Assembly (NCBI RefSeq): GCF_900167045.1
Contig: NZ_FUXJ01000015.1
Coordinates: forward strand, 33,807 to 97,806
Length of the DNA stretch: 64,000 nt
Direction of reading: 5' to 3'
From: Legionella maceachernii
GTDB taxonomy: Bacteria > Pseudomonadota > Gammaproteobacteria > Legionellales > Legionellaceae
Below are positions 35,892 to 45,193 of the stretch, in pieces. The position numbers were made by a program, and so were the translations under genes. The first letter of the stretch is position 1. Every line of letters starts with the position of its first letter. The notes under the pieces are model-generated. The model had not been told where the DNA came from. It searched no databases and saw only the letters and a program-made list of their open reading frames with translations.

Positions 35892-36641
35892 CTAGCCTCT
35901 TAAGAAAGAAGCACTTTTAAAATCCCTTACGCTCTTTGATCCACTGTCTGTTCCCACTGGCGAAGGCTTCAGACGATTTAAGGGGTCTTGAGGTTCTTGC
36001 AAGTTGCGTTTTGCTTCATCGTTTCTCTTAATTGATTGAGAAAGATTTGACAATTCGCTCCTGGCTATCCCAGGTGATTCTTTCACCAAGGTAGCTAGTT
36101 GAGCTAACTTACCTGGATTTTTCCGTAGCTCATAAATTACTGCTGCGGTATTATCCAATTCGTTAGCCAAGTAAACTAATTGTGGAAATTCGGCAGGGTT
36201 GAAATCAGCGGTAACGGCTTCAAAGTCATCGTATAAACTAGTCCCTTGCGCCATTTTGCCAAAATACTGTTTCGCTACCTGATTCACTTCCTGATGAAGC
36301 TGTTCTTCATGCTGCTTGCGCTGCGTCTCTTCTTGCTGCTGAGCAATCTGTTGAGCTACAAGTTGCTGTAACTGGGCAGGATCAATCCCTTGTGGGGCTT
36401 GTTGCTGCTGTTGCGGCTCTTGTTGCTGTCCCTGTTGCTCCTTCAGCTGTTCGAGTTCTGCTCTCGTAGCATCTAGTTGCTCCTGCATTTTCTGCTCTCC
36501 TTTGCGTTTCGCCCTTTTAACGAGTTCGTTCACTTGGGAAGCAGTAAGCATTTTTTCAGGAGGTGATTCCTTCGACTCTTCTGAGTTTTCGGGTTCCACA
36601 ACCAAGTCTTGCAATTCTTCTGCAATATCCTTTGCATCCAT
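35892..36641 (-). CDS. Scaffolding protein
   Basis: A protein of 249 residues if started at ATG 36641 (GAGG six bases upstream); the frame opens 12 codons earlier. It is highly charged and Gln-rich, with helices (KGEQKMQEQLDATRAELEQL), a polyglutamine-like region of about 25 residues and a positively charged C-terminus. Composition, size and place immediately before the coat gene match podoviral scaffolds such as P22 gp8. It directs capsid assembly and then leaves. A structured leader with inverted repeats precedes it. Confidence 0.8.
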   Translation of the reverse strand: MDAKDIAEELQDLVVEPENSEESKESPPEKMLTASQVNELVKRAKRKGEQKMQEQLDATRAELEQLKEQQGQQQEPQQQQQAPQGIDPAQLQQLVAQQIAQQQEETQRKQHEEQLHQEVNQVAKQYFGKMAQGTSLYDDFEAVTADFNPAEFPQLVYLANELDNTAAVIYELRKNPGKLAQLATLVKESPGIARSELSNLSQSIKRNDEAKRNLQEPQDPLNRLKPSPVGTDSGSKSVRDFKSASFLRG

Positions 36642-36762
36642 TTGAAACCTCACTGTTTCCGGTGTGACCGTGATCACCTGCCGTCCGTGGCAGTCCGACT
36701 ATTTATGCCGCATAGCTGCGTATTTGGCCTAGCATCCTTTTAATCCTGGCTAGTCAGGAAAT

Positions 36763-36804
36763 CTATATGTTGTGTATATATTTTATTTGTACCACAACAT
36801 ATAG
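36763..36804. promoter_or_regulatory. Perfect 12-bp inverted repeat upstream of scaffold-coat genes
   Basis: CTATATGTTGTG (36763-36774) and CACAACATATAG (36793-36804) are perfectly complementary across an 18-nt gap. On the minus strand a possible promoter (TTCCAA, 16 bp, TATACT near 36818-36845) lies just upstream. A close relative CTATATATTGTG is at 41117-41128, upstream of the terminase gene. The pattern suggests a late-gene regulator site. Confidence 0.5.
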
Positions 36805-36869
36805 TGATTCGAGATTAGTATAGCAACTTTTATCGCATTTGGAACATCTCTTAAACAAGTAATTAGTGC

Positions 36870-37055
36870 CTACTTTTTTCTCATACCTTTTAACGTTTCA
36901 GCTAAGCGTGCTCGGCGGCCTTCTTTACCACCTTTTTTTGCAGCCTGTTCAAGCTTCTTCTCTGGAATCTTTTTTCCTTTTGGAACACCAAGTTCTTTAT
37001 GTAAAGCACCTGGATGCTTGATTGCTTTTTGAATCCATTTCTTTTTCTCAGCCAT
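36870..37055 (-). CDS. Small basic phage protein
   Basis: A 61-residue, lysine/arginine-rich protein (KKWIQKAIKHPGALHKELGV, PEKKLEQAAKKGGKEG). This short type, beginning with K-W-I-x-x-A-I-K-x-P-G-A-L-H, recurs in podoviruses near portal genes; its role is unknown and it may bind DNA. Start overlaps the stop of the upstream gene. Confidence 0.65.
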   Translation of the reverse strand: MAEKKKWIQKAIKHPGALHKELGVPKGKKIPEKKLEQAAKKGGKEGRRARLAETLKGMRKK

Positions 37056-37204
37056 TATTTCTTTCTCCTCTTTTTGCCTTCTCGTGCTTCTGAATAAGCA
37101 ATAGCTACAGCTTGCTTTTGAGGCTTCCCTGCTTCCATTTCACGCTTCACATTCTCACTGAAGCCTTTGCGTGTTTTCGCTTTCCTTCCTTTGACTAGAG
37201 GCAT
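37055..37204 (-). CDS. Small basic phage protein with KPQKQAVAIAYS motif
   Basis: A 49-codon gene, ATG 37204 preceded by AAAAGGAGATAAAAA. It encodes MPLVKGRKAKTRKGFSENVK, then GKPQKQAVAIAYSEA and a KKRRKK tail. Tiny proteins with this K-x-Q-A-V-A-I-A-Y-S motif are common next to portal genes in podoviruses. Its stop TAA overlaps the ATG of the 61-aa gene (TAATG), indicating coupled translation. Confidence 0.75.
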   Translation of the reverse strand: MPLVKGRKAKTRKGFSENVKREMEAGKPQKQAVAIAYSEAREGKKRRKK

Positions 37205-37316
37205 TTTTTATCTCCTTTTGAATGTCACGTTCTTTTAAAACCATTTTCCACCATGAGGTACGGCCTTTAAAACGGCACAAGCTGCACCAGCACCCTCCTC
37301 TACGTTTATTCCGCAC
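37155..37316 (-). CDS. Small Cys-rich ORF overlapping the portal stop
   Basis: A 53-codon frame from GTG 37316 (AAGGA eight bases upstream inside the portal 3' end) encodes RNKRRGGCWCSLCRFKGRT, then a helical basic segment. The C-W-C-x-x-C cluster suggests metal binding. It overlaps the following 49-aa gene in another frame by about 50 bp, so the true 3' extent is uncertain. Confidence 0.4.
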   Translation of the reverse strand: MRNKRRGGCWCSLCRFKGRTSWWKMVLKERDIQKEIKNASSQRKESENTQRLQ

Positions 37317-39471
37317 GTTGAGTTTCCTTGCTCAATTTCTTCTTATTGAGTTCATGTTCCCGATCTGAATGAGCTATTTCGTGATGATGCTTACTAACAT
37401 CTACCGCCATATTCACAGCAGTTCTCGCATTTTCAGCATCAAGTTTTTCTTGTTTAATAGCCTGATCTACTTCTGCTCCCTGGATTTCTGCCATGACTTT
37501 AATGAAATCAATGTCAGCTTGCTTGTTCTTCACTGCGTCATCAGTGGAAATCTTGATGAGGTCAACTTGCGCCTGACGCTCAGAAGCTTTCTCTTTCTGC
37601 TGAGCCTTCATAATTTCAGCCTGAGCTTGTAATTGGAGTAATTGTTTTGGATCAATTTGTTGTGCGGCTTGCTGTTGAGCCATTTGCTCCATCTGAGCTT
37701 GCTTCTGAGCAGTTTCTTGCATAAATTGACCAGCTTCTTGCCGTAAGCCATCAATGCCGCGAATTTCAATATTATCCAGAAGAATTCCCAAGCCCTTAGT
37801 ATTAATAAATGCAGCAAAGGCTTCTGAGGTCTGCATTAATTGAATAATGGTCTCAAGACTAATTTGCTTCTGTACTGCGAAATTAACACCCGCTTCAACC
37901 TTCACTTCGAGACTCATTGGGTCATAGTCCATAAATGGACTACCCTGGGTATTAATGGTTTGATAAGAACGTTTTCCATCTGGATGAACAATGGGTAGAG
38001 AACGGGGAGTTACGTAGTACTTCGGTATGAGGTCTAAAATGATCTGGCACACCCTATTCAACCCCTTCATGAAGCCCACCGTGTAGGGCATTGCAGCAGC
38101 GTTTGAATGCATTGCACCTTGCATGATTGCAACCCCTGATAATTCATTATTCTGAATGCCTAAAGCTGCATCATATGAGCCGAGAATTCCTTGAATCAAA
38201 TTGTCTGACATCTGGAATGTCTCGCTGATTTGAGGAGGAATTGGAGTGCGGACTACTTCGCGTGGAGGTGTTAATTGAACATCAGGATTGCCTTCATAAA
38301 ACTGGTTATAAAGAAGTGTTCCAGGCTTTTGTACGTCAATGTAAGCATCAATGTAGTCTTCAGGGATAGATTCAACAGATGCAATAAACTTATGCTCAAC
38401 CGTGTTTTCAAGCTCATTAGCTAAAGATTGCCCTGCATAGTTTTTCAAGCGTTGCGCATCTTTCACGTTGTAGATGTAAGGGCGTGTCATTTGCTCTGCT
38501 GTAGAATCGTTATTATCGCGCAATACAGCACTGTTTCCGTCAAAGAAAATAAGCGGAAGCATTTTGTAGTTTGTCGGAACTGGTTTCTCGACTAATTCCG
38601 CACCAGAAAATCGATAACGAACAATTTCTTCCAATGTAGTTTCACGGATTCTTCCAATGGGGATAGGAGGCTGTTCAATGTATCCCGCCTGGTTCCACAT
38701 ATCGACCAGCTTTTCATAATTTTTCACACTGACTACGCGACCGTTAGACAGTTTGGTAATTTTTTCCTTCTTGTACTCTTTCTTGTAATAGTCACAGATA
38801 AGTACAATATCTTTACGGGCTGCACGGTATGACCAATTAAATCCTGAAAAGCTCCTTGCGTATTTCAATCCCTTTAATGCATCAGATCCATACTCTCGCT
38901 CTACGTCTTCAGCTTCCCGTGGAAATAATTGGAAGCAGAAGTTGCCGTCACCTTTATGTGATTTACGAGCCAGAGGATCAAATCCACATAAGGTTGGATC
39001 AAAAACACGCTGGGCAAAAATCTTTTGATCCATGGACATTTCATTGAGATAATCTGTATATACCTCGACCACAGAAAAGCCACCCACCAGCAGATCAGTA
39101 TAAACATCATAGCTAAATCCATCATTATCAGAGTCATTAAGGATTGCCCTAAAATGGGCTTCAAGAACATCAATTAATTTGGGGTCAACCAGGTCAAAGC
39201 CGTCTTGGGCGCGAACCACAAAACCAGGCTCCATACGTGAGAATTCCCCACGGAGACGCGAGATGTAGGCTTCCATCATATTGAATTCAATTTGAGGTCT
39301 ACCTAATGTACTGAGTACTGCAATGTCGTCTTCAGTCAGCGTTGACTTATAAACGAATCGCATAAATTCGTGATAGCGTTGATAATTTGGCCGGAAGTAC
39401 GTGTAGGCTTGCTCTACAGAGTTTTTAATTTTATCCAGCTGGGTTGTGTGCTTTCTTGCAATAACGGCCAT
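37306..39471 (-). CDS. Portal protein, P22 gp1 type
   Basis: A protein of 721 residues from ATG 39471, with AAAAGGACTTG upstream; an in-frame TTG is two codons earlier. It begins MAVIARKHTTQLDKIKNSVEQ, has IEFNMMEAYISRLRGEF, FVVRAQDG and a long Gln/Lys-rich helical C-terminus (the barrel-like tail) ending KKLSKETQRAE. The length matches P22 gp1 (725 aa). Twelve copies form the DNA entry ring. The start codon sits next to the terminase stop, as in coupled packaging genes. Confidence 0.85.
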   Translation of the reverse strand: MAVIARKHTTQLDKIKNSVEQAYTYFRPNYQRYHEFMRFVYKSTLTEDDIAVLSTLGRPQIEFNMMEAYISRLRGEFSRMEPGFVVRAQDGFDLVDPKLIDVLEAHFRAILNDSDNDGFSYDVYTDLLVGGFSVVEVYTDYLNEMSMDQKIFAQRVFDPTLCGFDPLARKSHKGDGNFCFQLFPREAEDVEREYGSDALKGLKYARSFSGFNWSYRAARKDIVLICDYYKKEYKKEKITKLSNGRVVSVKNYEKLVDMWNQAGYIEQPPIPIGRIRETTLEEIVRYRFSGAELVEKPVPTNYKMLPLIFFDGNSAVLRDNNDSTAEQMTRPYIYNVKDAQRLKNYAGQSLANELENTVEHKFIASVESIPEDYIDAYIDVQKPGTLLYNQFYEGNPDVQLTPPREVVRTPIPPQISETFQMSDNLIQGILGSYDAALGIQNNELSGVAIMQGAMHSNAAAMPYTVGFMKGLNRVCQIILDLIPKYYVTPRSLPIVHPDGKRSYQTINTQGSPFMDYDPMSLEVKVEAGVNFAVQKQISLETIIQLMQTSEAFAAFINTKGLGILLDNIEIRGIDGLRQEAGQFMQETAQKQAQMEQMAQQQAAQQIDPKQLLQLQAQAEIMKAQQKEKASERQAQVDLIKISTDDAVKNKQADIDFIKVMAEIQGAEVDQAIKQEKLDAENARTAVNMAVDVSKHHHEIAHSDREHELNKKKLSKETQRAE

Positions 39472-39473
39472 GG

Positions 39474-41030
39474 TCAAGTCCTTTTCTCATAGGCTTTCTT
39501 TTTCAGCGCAGCGATACGACTTAAGCGACCAGCTGCCTCCTTGGTGGTGCTCTTGAACAATGCTTCCTTGTGCGTATGGATGTGTAATAATTTATCCATT
39601 AGGGCAATTCTTACTGCATCTGAGCAGGTGTCAGCGATGTCATCGTGTGCGTGGGAATCATTGTTCGTAATCTTCTTCATATGCGTAACGCACATATCCG
39701 TATGTACGCCATGCGCAGGAAGAGAAACTTGTTTACTGGCTATGTAAGGTTGAATATCAATAAAGCGTTGAGACTTAGAACCGGACTTACGTGTACGCTC
39801 AATTTCACGTACTTTTAGCCCTCTCATGCCCTTCAATACTGACAAAAGAGTAACCCCAGTCGATTTTTTCTCGATAAATGCAACTAAAGGAGGCATGGGA
39901 TGACGTGCACAATCTTGCCAAAAATCTAAGAACTCACCCTCAAGATGCTTAGGCTCAACACGAAGTTCACGGCAAGCAATCCAATGCAAGCCCATCACTC
40001 CAGTTTTTCTACTTTGAGTTTTAATGTCGTACATACCCCAGAATGAGAATACAGAGGCATCATTTCGAGGGTCTTCAGTTTCGGCTGTATCAGCAGTGAT
40101 GAATGTAATTAGATATTCAGGCTCATCAGCCAAAAGAGGAAAATCTTCAGGCATAAATAGACCACCACCAGCTGGTTGAGGATCTTGCTGATGTTGGGCG
40201 GCAAAGACATAACGGTCTTTTTCTTGACGAATTAGGAGCATATCTAAAGGAAAGGCTTCGGGATAAAGTGCGTTTCCTGCGTCATCAAGTGACTTCAGTA
40301 TGACCTTATCCCAGTCATAGCCATCCTCACCTGCAAGGAAATAAGCAGGTAAGTCTTGCTCGTGTAACCTCTGGCCAATAAAGACTATAGGAACATTTAT
40401 TCCTCGTGGTCGCTGTTGGATGGTTTCACGGAAATTAGTAATAACACTTTCACGTATTACATCGGAGTGTACTTCGTCTGGTTTATGTGAGTCGTCAATA
40501 ACCACTGCACCAGAGAATCTATCCAGACCTGGCAGCCCAGCGTTACGACCAGTAATAGCACCAGCAGAACCAAACGCTGCAACAGTCCCTCCTGCTTCAG
40601 TAGTAAAGGCATCTTTTGCTTGAGAGTCTTCACGTAATTGAACTCCAAATAATGTCTTGTACTGCGTCAATGACATCAAACGTCTTACAGTATCGGTATG
40701 AGTTGAGGCTAATGATTTAGCAAAAGATATGTACAGAAAGTTACAATCGACCCACTTCGCATAGCACCAGGCTATCCAAAAGCTGACTATGACAGACTTA
40801 CCATGACCAGGGGGAACATTAATTAAAAGGCGTAGTGATTCAAGACGTGTACATTTAGTTAACGCCCTGCATATCGTAATGAAATGACTCTCTCTACCGT
40901 TCGGACGAGAAATAATAAATTCTCGTCCAGTTAGTATTGGAAAGAATGCTTGAATGAAGAGCAATAAACTGCCCTTCAGCTTGGCAGCAAGTTCCGCGTT
41001 CTCAAGCTTAACCTGTGTTGCTTTATCCAT
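39474..41030 (-). CDS. Terminase large subunit
   Basis: A protein of 518 residues from ATG 41030 (AAAGG ten bases upstream); the frame extends seven codons further to a TTG. The ATPase has a Walker A LLINVPPGHGKS (73-79 for PPGHGKS), Walker B RFSGAVVIDDSH and a coupling motif region. The C-terminal RNaseH-like nuclease carries ITADTAETEDPRNDASVF and a later DDIADTCSDA. It cuts and packages the concatemeric phage genome. The usual small subunit is not adjacent; the best candidate is at 50685-51050. Confidence 0.9.
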   Translation of the reverse strand: MDKATQVKLENAELAAKLKGSLLLFIQAFFPILTGREFIISRPNGRESHFITICRALTKCTRLESLRLLINVPPGHGKSVIVSFWIAWCYAKWVDCNFLYISFAKSLASTHTDTVRRLMSLTQYKTLFGVQLREDSQAKDAFTTEAGGTVAAFGSAGAITGRNAGLPGLDRFSGAVVIDDSHKPDEVHSDVIRESVITNFRETIQQRPRGINVPIVFIGQRLHEQDLPAYFLAGEDGYDWDKVILKSLDDAGNALYPEAFPLDMLLIRQEKDRYVFAAQHQQDPQPAGGGLFMPEDFPLLADEPEYLITFITADTAETEDPRNDASVFSFWGMYDIKTQSRKTGVMGLHWIACRELRVEPKHLEGEFLDFWQDCARHPMPPLVAFIEKKSTGVTLLSVLKGMRGLKVREIERTRKSGSKSQRFIDIQPYIASKQVSLPAHGVHTDMCVTHMKKITNNDSHAHDDIADTCSDAVRIALMDKLLHIHTHKEALFKSTTKEAAGRLSRIAALKKKAYEKRT

Positions 41031-41112
41031 GAAGGGGCAATCCTTTGCCAAAGTCGCATCATGCGAGCCTTAATGAAGATATCAAAGCTAAAATAGCACA
41101 GATTAAGTACAA

Positions 41113-41130
41113 AACACTATATATTGTGTT
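41113..41130. promoter_or_regulatory. Palindromic site upstream of the terminase gene
   Basis: AACACTATATATTGTGTT is nearly palindromic and contains CTATATATTGTG, one base different from both arms of the inverted repeat at 36763-36804. It lies 83 bp upstream of the terminase start on the minus strand, a position fit for a late-operon regulator or a promoter-proximal site. Confidence 0.45.
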
Positions 41131-41141
41131 AAATTATATTT

Positions 41142-41543
41142 TTAAATACTAAATGTAGTAATTATGTGTGGAAAATCGGAAGAATTTTCGATGAAATTAG
41201 CGAACTCCTGAGTAATTTTTACATTCCCCATCCATTTAACCAGTCGAAACATTGGTGCAATTTGATTAGGATGCCAACCTGCAAGACCACATCCAATTTG
41301 AGTCACTAAGAATGTGTGTTCTGGAGTGTAGTAAGCAAAATTGAGGAAATCGGCTACGAATTTATTAATTTGAACTAAATCCAGTGAGCGGGCTGGTGTT
41401 TCCTTCGTAGGTATTGCGTAAAAGTTCCCTTGAAGGCCAACACCTTGTCCTAAAATTGCTCCGTAATGTTTTAGAGCATGGAATGCTGCACCCTTTTTAT
41501 GAATTCCGAGTAAATTGCTACCGAAAACGAAGATCTCAGACAT
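41142..41543 (-). CDS. Macro-like phage non-structural protein (A1S_2505-type)
   Basis: A protein of 133 residues from ATG 41543, which has AGGAGG at good spacing; the longer frame is unsupported. IFVFGSNLLGIHKKGAAFHA and GVGLQGNFYAIPTKETPARSL, then FLVTQIGCGLAGW, match the macro-like phage family seen in many temperate phages, related in fold to ADP-ribose-binding macro domains. The exact substrate is unknown. First gene of the accessory segment beyond the terminase. Confidence 0.75.
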   Translation of the reverse strand: MSEIFVFGSNLLGIHKKGAAFHALKHYGAILGQGVGLQGNFYAIPTKETPARSLDLVQINKFVADFLNFAYYTPEHTFLVTQIGCGLAGWHPNQIAPMFRLVKWMGNVKITQEFANFIENSSDFPHIITTFSI

Positions 41544-41700
41544 AGAATCCTCCTTAAGATAATAGTAGATTAAGGGAACTGTACCTGTGAAATCTAGCAT
41601 TCTACTATTAAATTAACCGACAGTAGGCATAATTTATCTGAAAGTAAAGCCTTAGTAGGCTGGATGCTTGCTAATTGCTTTTTAATATAGATGGTTTTTA

Positions 41701-44424
41701 TTAAACTTCTCTGTTCATCTTTAACCACTTATCAATGTAATTTTTTGTTTCATCGACGACTTGTATTAATTGATAATACAATTTCTCTAATGATTTTGAG
41801 TGCCCAGCTTTACGGTAACGTTCCAAGTATTGGCAAGCATATTTCATGCGGACTGTTCCAGCATAAGCAGCGCCTCCCTTCATCCTATGGGCTAATTCTT
41901 CAACACGATCCCAATTTTTAGCTAAAAAGGCCTCTTTAATCTCTTCTTTATCCTTAGGGATTAGATCAGACATGGAGTTTAAAGACTCCTCAACCAACTT
42001 ATGACAATTTTCACCATAAATTTCTGTCACTACTTTCATACTAAAATAAGGATATTGATCTAACATGAAGAGTTCTTCTTCAGTATCAGGTAAATCCCGG
42101 CCTAAGCCAGTCTGAGGTGGTAGTGATGGTTCTTGCTGGGTATTTTTAGAGTCAACCTTCTCATTATTTGAAATAAATTCCTGAATTAGGTTTTTAATCT
42201 GATCAAAGGTAGCAGGCTTAGTTAATACTTTGTCCATCCCTGCTTGTAAACACTCTGGTTCAGCCATCTGAGCCGCATGTCCTGTTAAAGCAACAATAGG
42301 GACTTTCTCTTTATGATTTTCATTTTCCCAAGCACGAATCGCTTTGGTTGCTTCGATTCCTGAGATACCTGGTAAGCCTATATCGCTAATGATCAAGTCA
42401 AAATGATGAGTTTTAGCAAGCTCCACAGCTTTCTCTCCATCCTCTGCCGATTTAAATCGACAACCTGCTCTTTTTACCATTGATTGAAGACCTAATAATG
42501 CCGGTTTATTATCTTCAATCAGCAATAGTAAAGGAGTATCATCCGAGAGAGTACTATCCTCAATAGATTGAGAAGTTTTTGGCACATTCGAAGAGATTTG
42601 GCCTACTTGTTGAGGTCTTTGATCTTGCTCAGACACAATTTGGACAGCATCTTTCTGCTCACCTAGCTTAAAAGATAACGCGAAGAAGAAACGGGAACCT
42701 TTACCTTCTTCACTTTCTAAGTAAATACGCTCTCCTCCTAATAGTTGAACATATTTCTGCGCAATATATAAACCCAGGCCATTTCCTTTATAAACTCCTT
42801 TATAAGAGGGATCGGCTCGAAAGAAACGATCAAATATCTGATCTTGTAGTTCAGATTTTATACCAATCCCTGTATCGGTTACGCAGAATTTTAGCGTAAC
42901 ATTGTTATCATCTTGCTCGATTAAATTAACATCAATACTTACATTGCCATTCTCTGTAAACTTAATGGCATTTCCTAATAGGTTAAGCAAAATTCGGTAT
43001 AGCTTGGCTTCATCTTTGACTATATAAGAAGGAGAGTTAGGGTCAACATTAGAAATAAAGTTAAGCCCTTTTGATTTAATCATTGGCATTTCAAGATTGC
43101 CCACAGCCTGGATTAGTTGGCGTAAATCAAAGCATTCTTCTTTGAGATCCTGTTCGGTATAATTGTCAGCAGAAACAGAGTCTAAGATGTTGTTGCAAAA
43201 TTCTAATAATTGTACACCGCTATTATGTAACCATTTTGCTTCTTGCTCGCCCCCTAATCCTATTAATCTATCTTTTAAATCATCTGCCATTGTCACTACT
43301 CCTGTTAAAGGAGTGCGCAAATCATGGCTAATATTTGCTATGAACTCAGATTTTGCACGACTGGCAGCTTGCGCAGCTATCATAGCCTCTCTAAGATTAA
43401 TTTCCATTTCCTTACGGTCAGTAATATCCACTGAAATACCAACCATTCCAATAATATCTTCCTTTTCATTACGTATCGGAGCTTTTGTCGAGAGGTACAT
43501 GAGTTGAGATCCATCTGACAAAGTGGCTGGCTCTTCTACCACAATTACTTCGCCGGTTTCCATTACATTTGTATTGATAGCATCTAACTCATTAGGTAAG
43601 GCACCAGCTTTCAAATTCCACGGTAGATCCACATTTCGTTTGCCAATGATTTCTTTTCGAGAAATAAGTCCTGATAATTTTGCTTGATTATCGTTACACC
43701 CCTGATAAACATTTTCCTTATTTACCCAATATACGTTGCCAGGCATCATGGCTATAATATGCTCCAATGTATGAAGCTGTTGCATAAAGACTTTTTTAAA
43801 TTCTGTAACATCAAAAGAAATACCTAATAATCCTACAATTTCACTGCCCTTATTTTTCAAAGGGATTCGATAAGTAAGATACGATTTTTCAATTCCAAGA
43901 GCTGATAACAATGGCTCTTCAGTAATTTTTATCGCTCCTTTTAATACTTCATTATCAACTTCACGAATAGTAGCTGCGATATTTTCTGAAAATAATTGCT
44001 CATCAGTTTTATTTCTACTTTCTCCATTATTCGCTAGACCAAAATACTTAAGACTAGCATCATTGCGCCAAATATATCGCCCTGTTGTATCTTTCCAGTA
44101 AACCTGGCTAGGTAATTGTTTAAGAATTTCTTCGAAGGAAATAACAGCTTGAGACGTTTTATAAATTAACGCTAAAGCAACCACTATTCCGCATGTTATT
44201 AAACTGAGCAAATATCCTATAGTTAATACTGCATCACCATGGATAACTCCATATAAAATAGCAGCTAATTGCGTTAATAAAAATCCTGTGAAAGTCCACA
44301 TAGAAAGGCCTAAAGCGGATTTTTCCTTAAAGATTTTTATGGCTTGTGGAATAAAAAGAAGCGCATTGATAAAAAGTGCTACACTGAAAACTAAATTAAT
44401 AGCTCCCTGTAAAATAACGTCCAT
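41701..44424 (-). CDS. PQ-loop (SemiSWEET-like) membrane hybrid sensor kinase with receiver and Hpt
   Basis: A protein of 907 residues from ATG 44424 (AAAGGATGGTTT upstream). Residues 1-90 hold three hydrophobic segments with ALLFIPQAIKIF, the Pro-Gln of a PQ-loop transporter-like domain. PAS domains follow at about 100-212 and 222-340, then HisKA with His367 (ISHDLRTPL), HATPase (N485 in NLLGNAIKFT, DTGIGI 517-522, GNGLGLYIA 548-556), receiver with Asp681 (ISDIGLPG) and Lys in LTKPAT, and an Hpt with His846 (AHRMKGGAAYAG). It is a complete ArcB-like phosphorelay in one chain, divergent from an XRE regulator. A membrane kinase of this size is unusual cargo for a P22-like phage. Confidence 0.9.
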   Translation of the reverse strand: MDVILQGAINLVFSVALFINALLFIPQAIKIFKEKSALGLSMWTFTGFLLTQLAAILYGVIHGDAVLTIGYLLSLITCGIVVALALIYKTSQAVISFEEILKQLPSQVYWKDTTGRYIWRNDASLKYFGLANNGESRNKTDEQLFSENIAATIREVDNEVLKGAIKITEEPLLSALGIEKSYLTYRIPLKNKGSEIVGLLGISFDVTEFKKVFMQQLHTLEHIIAMMPGNVYWVNKENVYQGCNDNQAKLSGLISRKEIIGKRNVDLPWNLKAGALPNELDAINTNVMETGEVIVVEEPATLSDGSQLMYLSTKAPIRNEKEDIIGMVGISVDITDRKEMEINLREAMIAAQAASRAKSEFIANISHDLRTPLTGVVTMADDLKDRLIGLGGEQEAKWLHNSGVQLLEFCNNILDSVSADNYTEQDLKEECFDLRQLIQAVGNLEMPMIKSKGLNFISNVDPNSPSYIVKDEAKLYRILLNLLGNAIKFTENGNVSIDVNLIEQDDNNVTLKFCVTDTGIGIKSELQDQIFDRFFRADPSYKGVYKGNGLGLYIAQKYVQLLGGERIYLESEEGKGSRFFFALSFKLGEQKDAVQIVSEQDQRPQQVGQISSNVPKTSQSIEDSTLSDDTPLLLLIEDNKPALLGLQSMVKRAGCRFKSAEDGEKAVELAKTHHFDLIISDIGLPGISGIEATKAIRAWENENHKEKVPIVALTGHAAQMAEPECLQAGMDKVLTKPATFDQIKNLIQEFISNNEKVDSKNTQQEPSLPPQTGLGRDLPDTEEELFMLDQYPYFSMKVVTEIYGENCHKLVEESLNSMSDLIPKDKEEIKEAFLAKNWDRVEELAHRMKGGAAYAGTVRMKYACQYLERYRKAGHSKSLEKLYYQLIQVVDETKNYIDKWLKMNREV

Positions 44425-44628
44425 AAACCATCCTTTCTTGCTTAAATAAATAACAAACACAAATATGGGGTATATACATCGAAAGCCTCTTCTTGTCTAT
44501 ATTTGAATATTAATTGAACACTTAAGACACTTAAAATGTTTTCCAGAGATCATATATAGGATTCCTAAGTATCGCAAGACACAAAAAACTTAGATTCTCT
44601 AAGCTTACAATTATATTTTCAGGAAAAT

Positions 44629-44940
44629 ATGGAGTCTCCTATTCCTAAAAGGTTAAAAGAAGCTAGGTTATCCGCAAAACTTTCCCAAAAAAAATTAGGG
44701 ATAGCAGCCGGAGTAGATGAATTTTCAGCAAGCGCACGGCTCAATCATTATGAAATGGGTAGACACACTCCAGATTACCATACCTTAAAACGGATTGCTG
44801 ATGTTTTGTTAATTCCACCATCTTATTTTTATGCAGAAGAAGATGAGCTAGCAGAAATAATCAAATTATTTTTTGCATTAAATTCTGGCAAAAAATTAGA
44901 GGTGTTGCGTTTTATAGAAACTATTTCTAATAAAAAGTAA
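44629..44940 (+). CDS. XRE-family helix-turn-helix regulator
   Basis: This 103-residue protein is one XRE domain: MESPIPKRLKEARLSAKLSQ, KKLGIAAGVDEFSASARLNH, YEMGRHTPDYHTLKRIADVL, followed by a short C-terminal helix. ATG 44629 follows AGGAAAAT. The gene is transcribed divergently from the kinase across a 204-bp promoter region that holds a CTTAGA-TTC-TCTAAG hairpin (44589-44603). Its position suggests it controls the kinase, the downstream synthase gene, or both, rather than being the lysogenic repressor. Confidence 0.85.
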   Translation: MESPIPKRLKEARLSAKLSQKKLGIAAGVDEFSASARLNHYEMGRHTPDYHTLKRIADVLLIPPSYFYAEEDELAEIIKLFFALNSGKKLEVLRFIETISNKK

Positions 44941-45110
44941 TCTATTTGTATTTCATAGCTTCTTTTACTAACTTGAACATCATTTGATTATGAATTAAAA
45001 TCATGCTTGAAATTCAATAAGTAACTTCGGTTACCTCGTAAAATAGCAGTGATTATATTAAAAAATACTGAGACTTTTGAAGGTTGCAAGTTCATTAATA
45101 TAATCGTTTC

Positions 45111-45193
45111 TCTCCTAAGGAAAGGAGATAGACAGACCTAAATCCTGTTCCTAAATATCATTAACGGGTGTTAAAGCAAATTTTTTGCTTTAA
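45111..45193 (+). promoter_or_regulatory. Hairpin-rich leader of the cyclodipeptide synthase gene
   Basis: Two strong hairpins lie upstream of the synthase start: TCTCCT-AAGGAA-AGGAGA (45111-45128) and TTAAAGCAAA-TTT-TTTGCTTTAA (45171-45193), with a GTAAC-TTCG-GTTAC hairpin earlier at 45021-45034. The second is a 10-bp stem followed by TCGTCTAG. This looks like an attenuator-type leader, although no anti-terminator is obvious. Confidence 0.45.

Noticed and set aside
10497..44424. Idea that the two PAS hybrid kinases are a recent duplication
   Set aside because: Similar core layout, but the N-termini, the number of PAS domains and the Hpt end differ strongly, so they are only paralogues.
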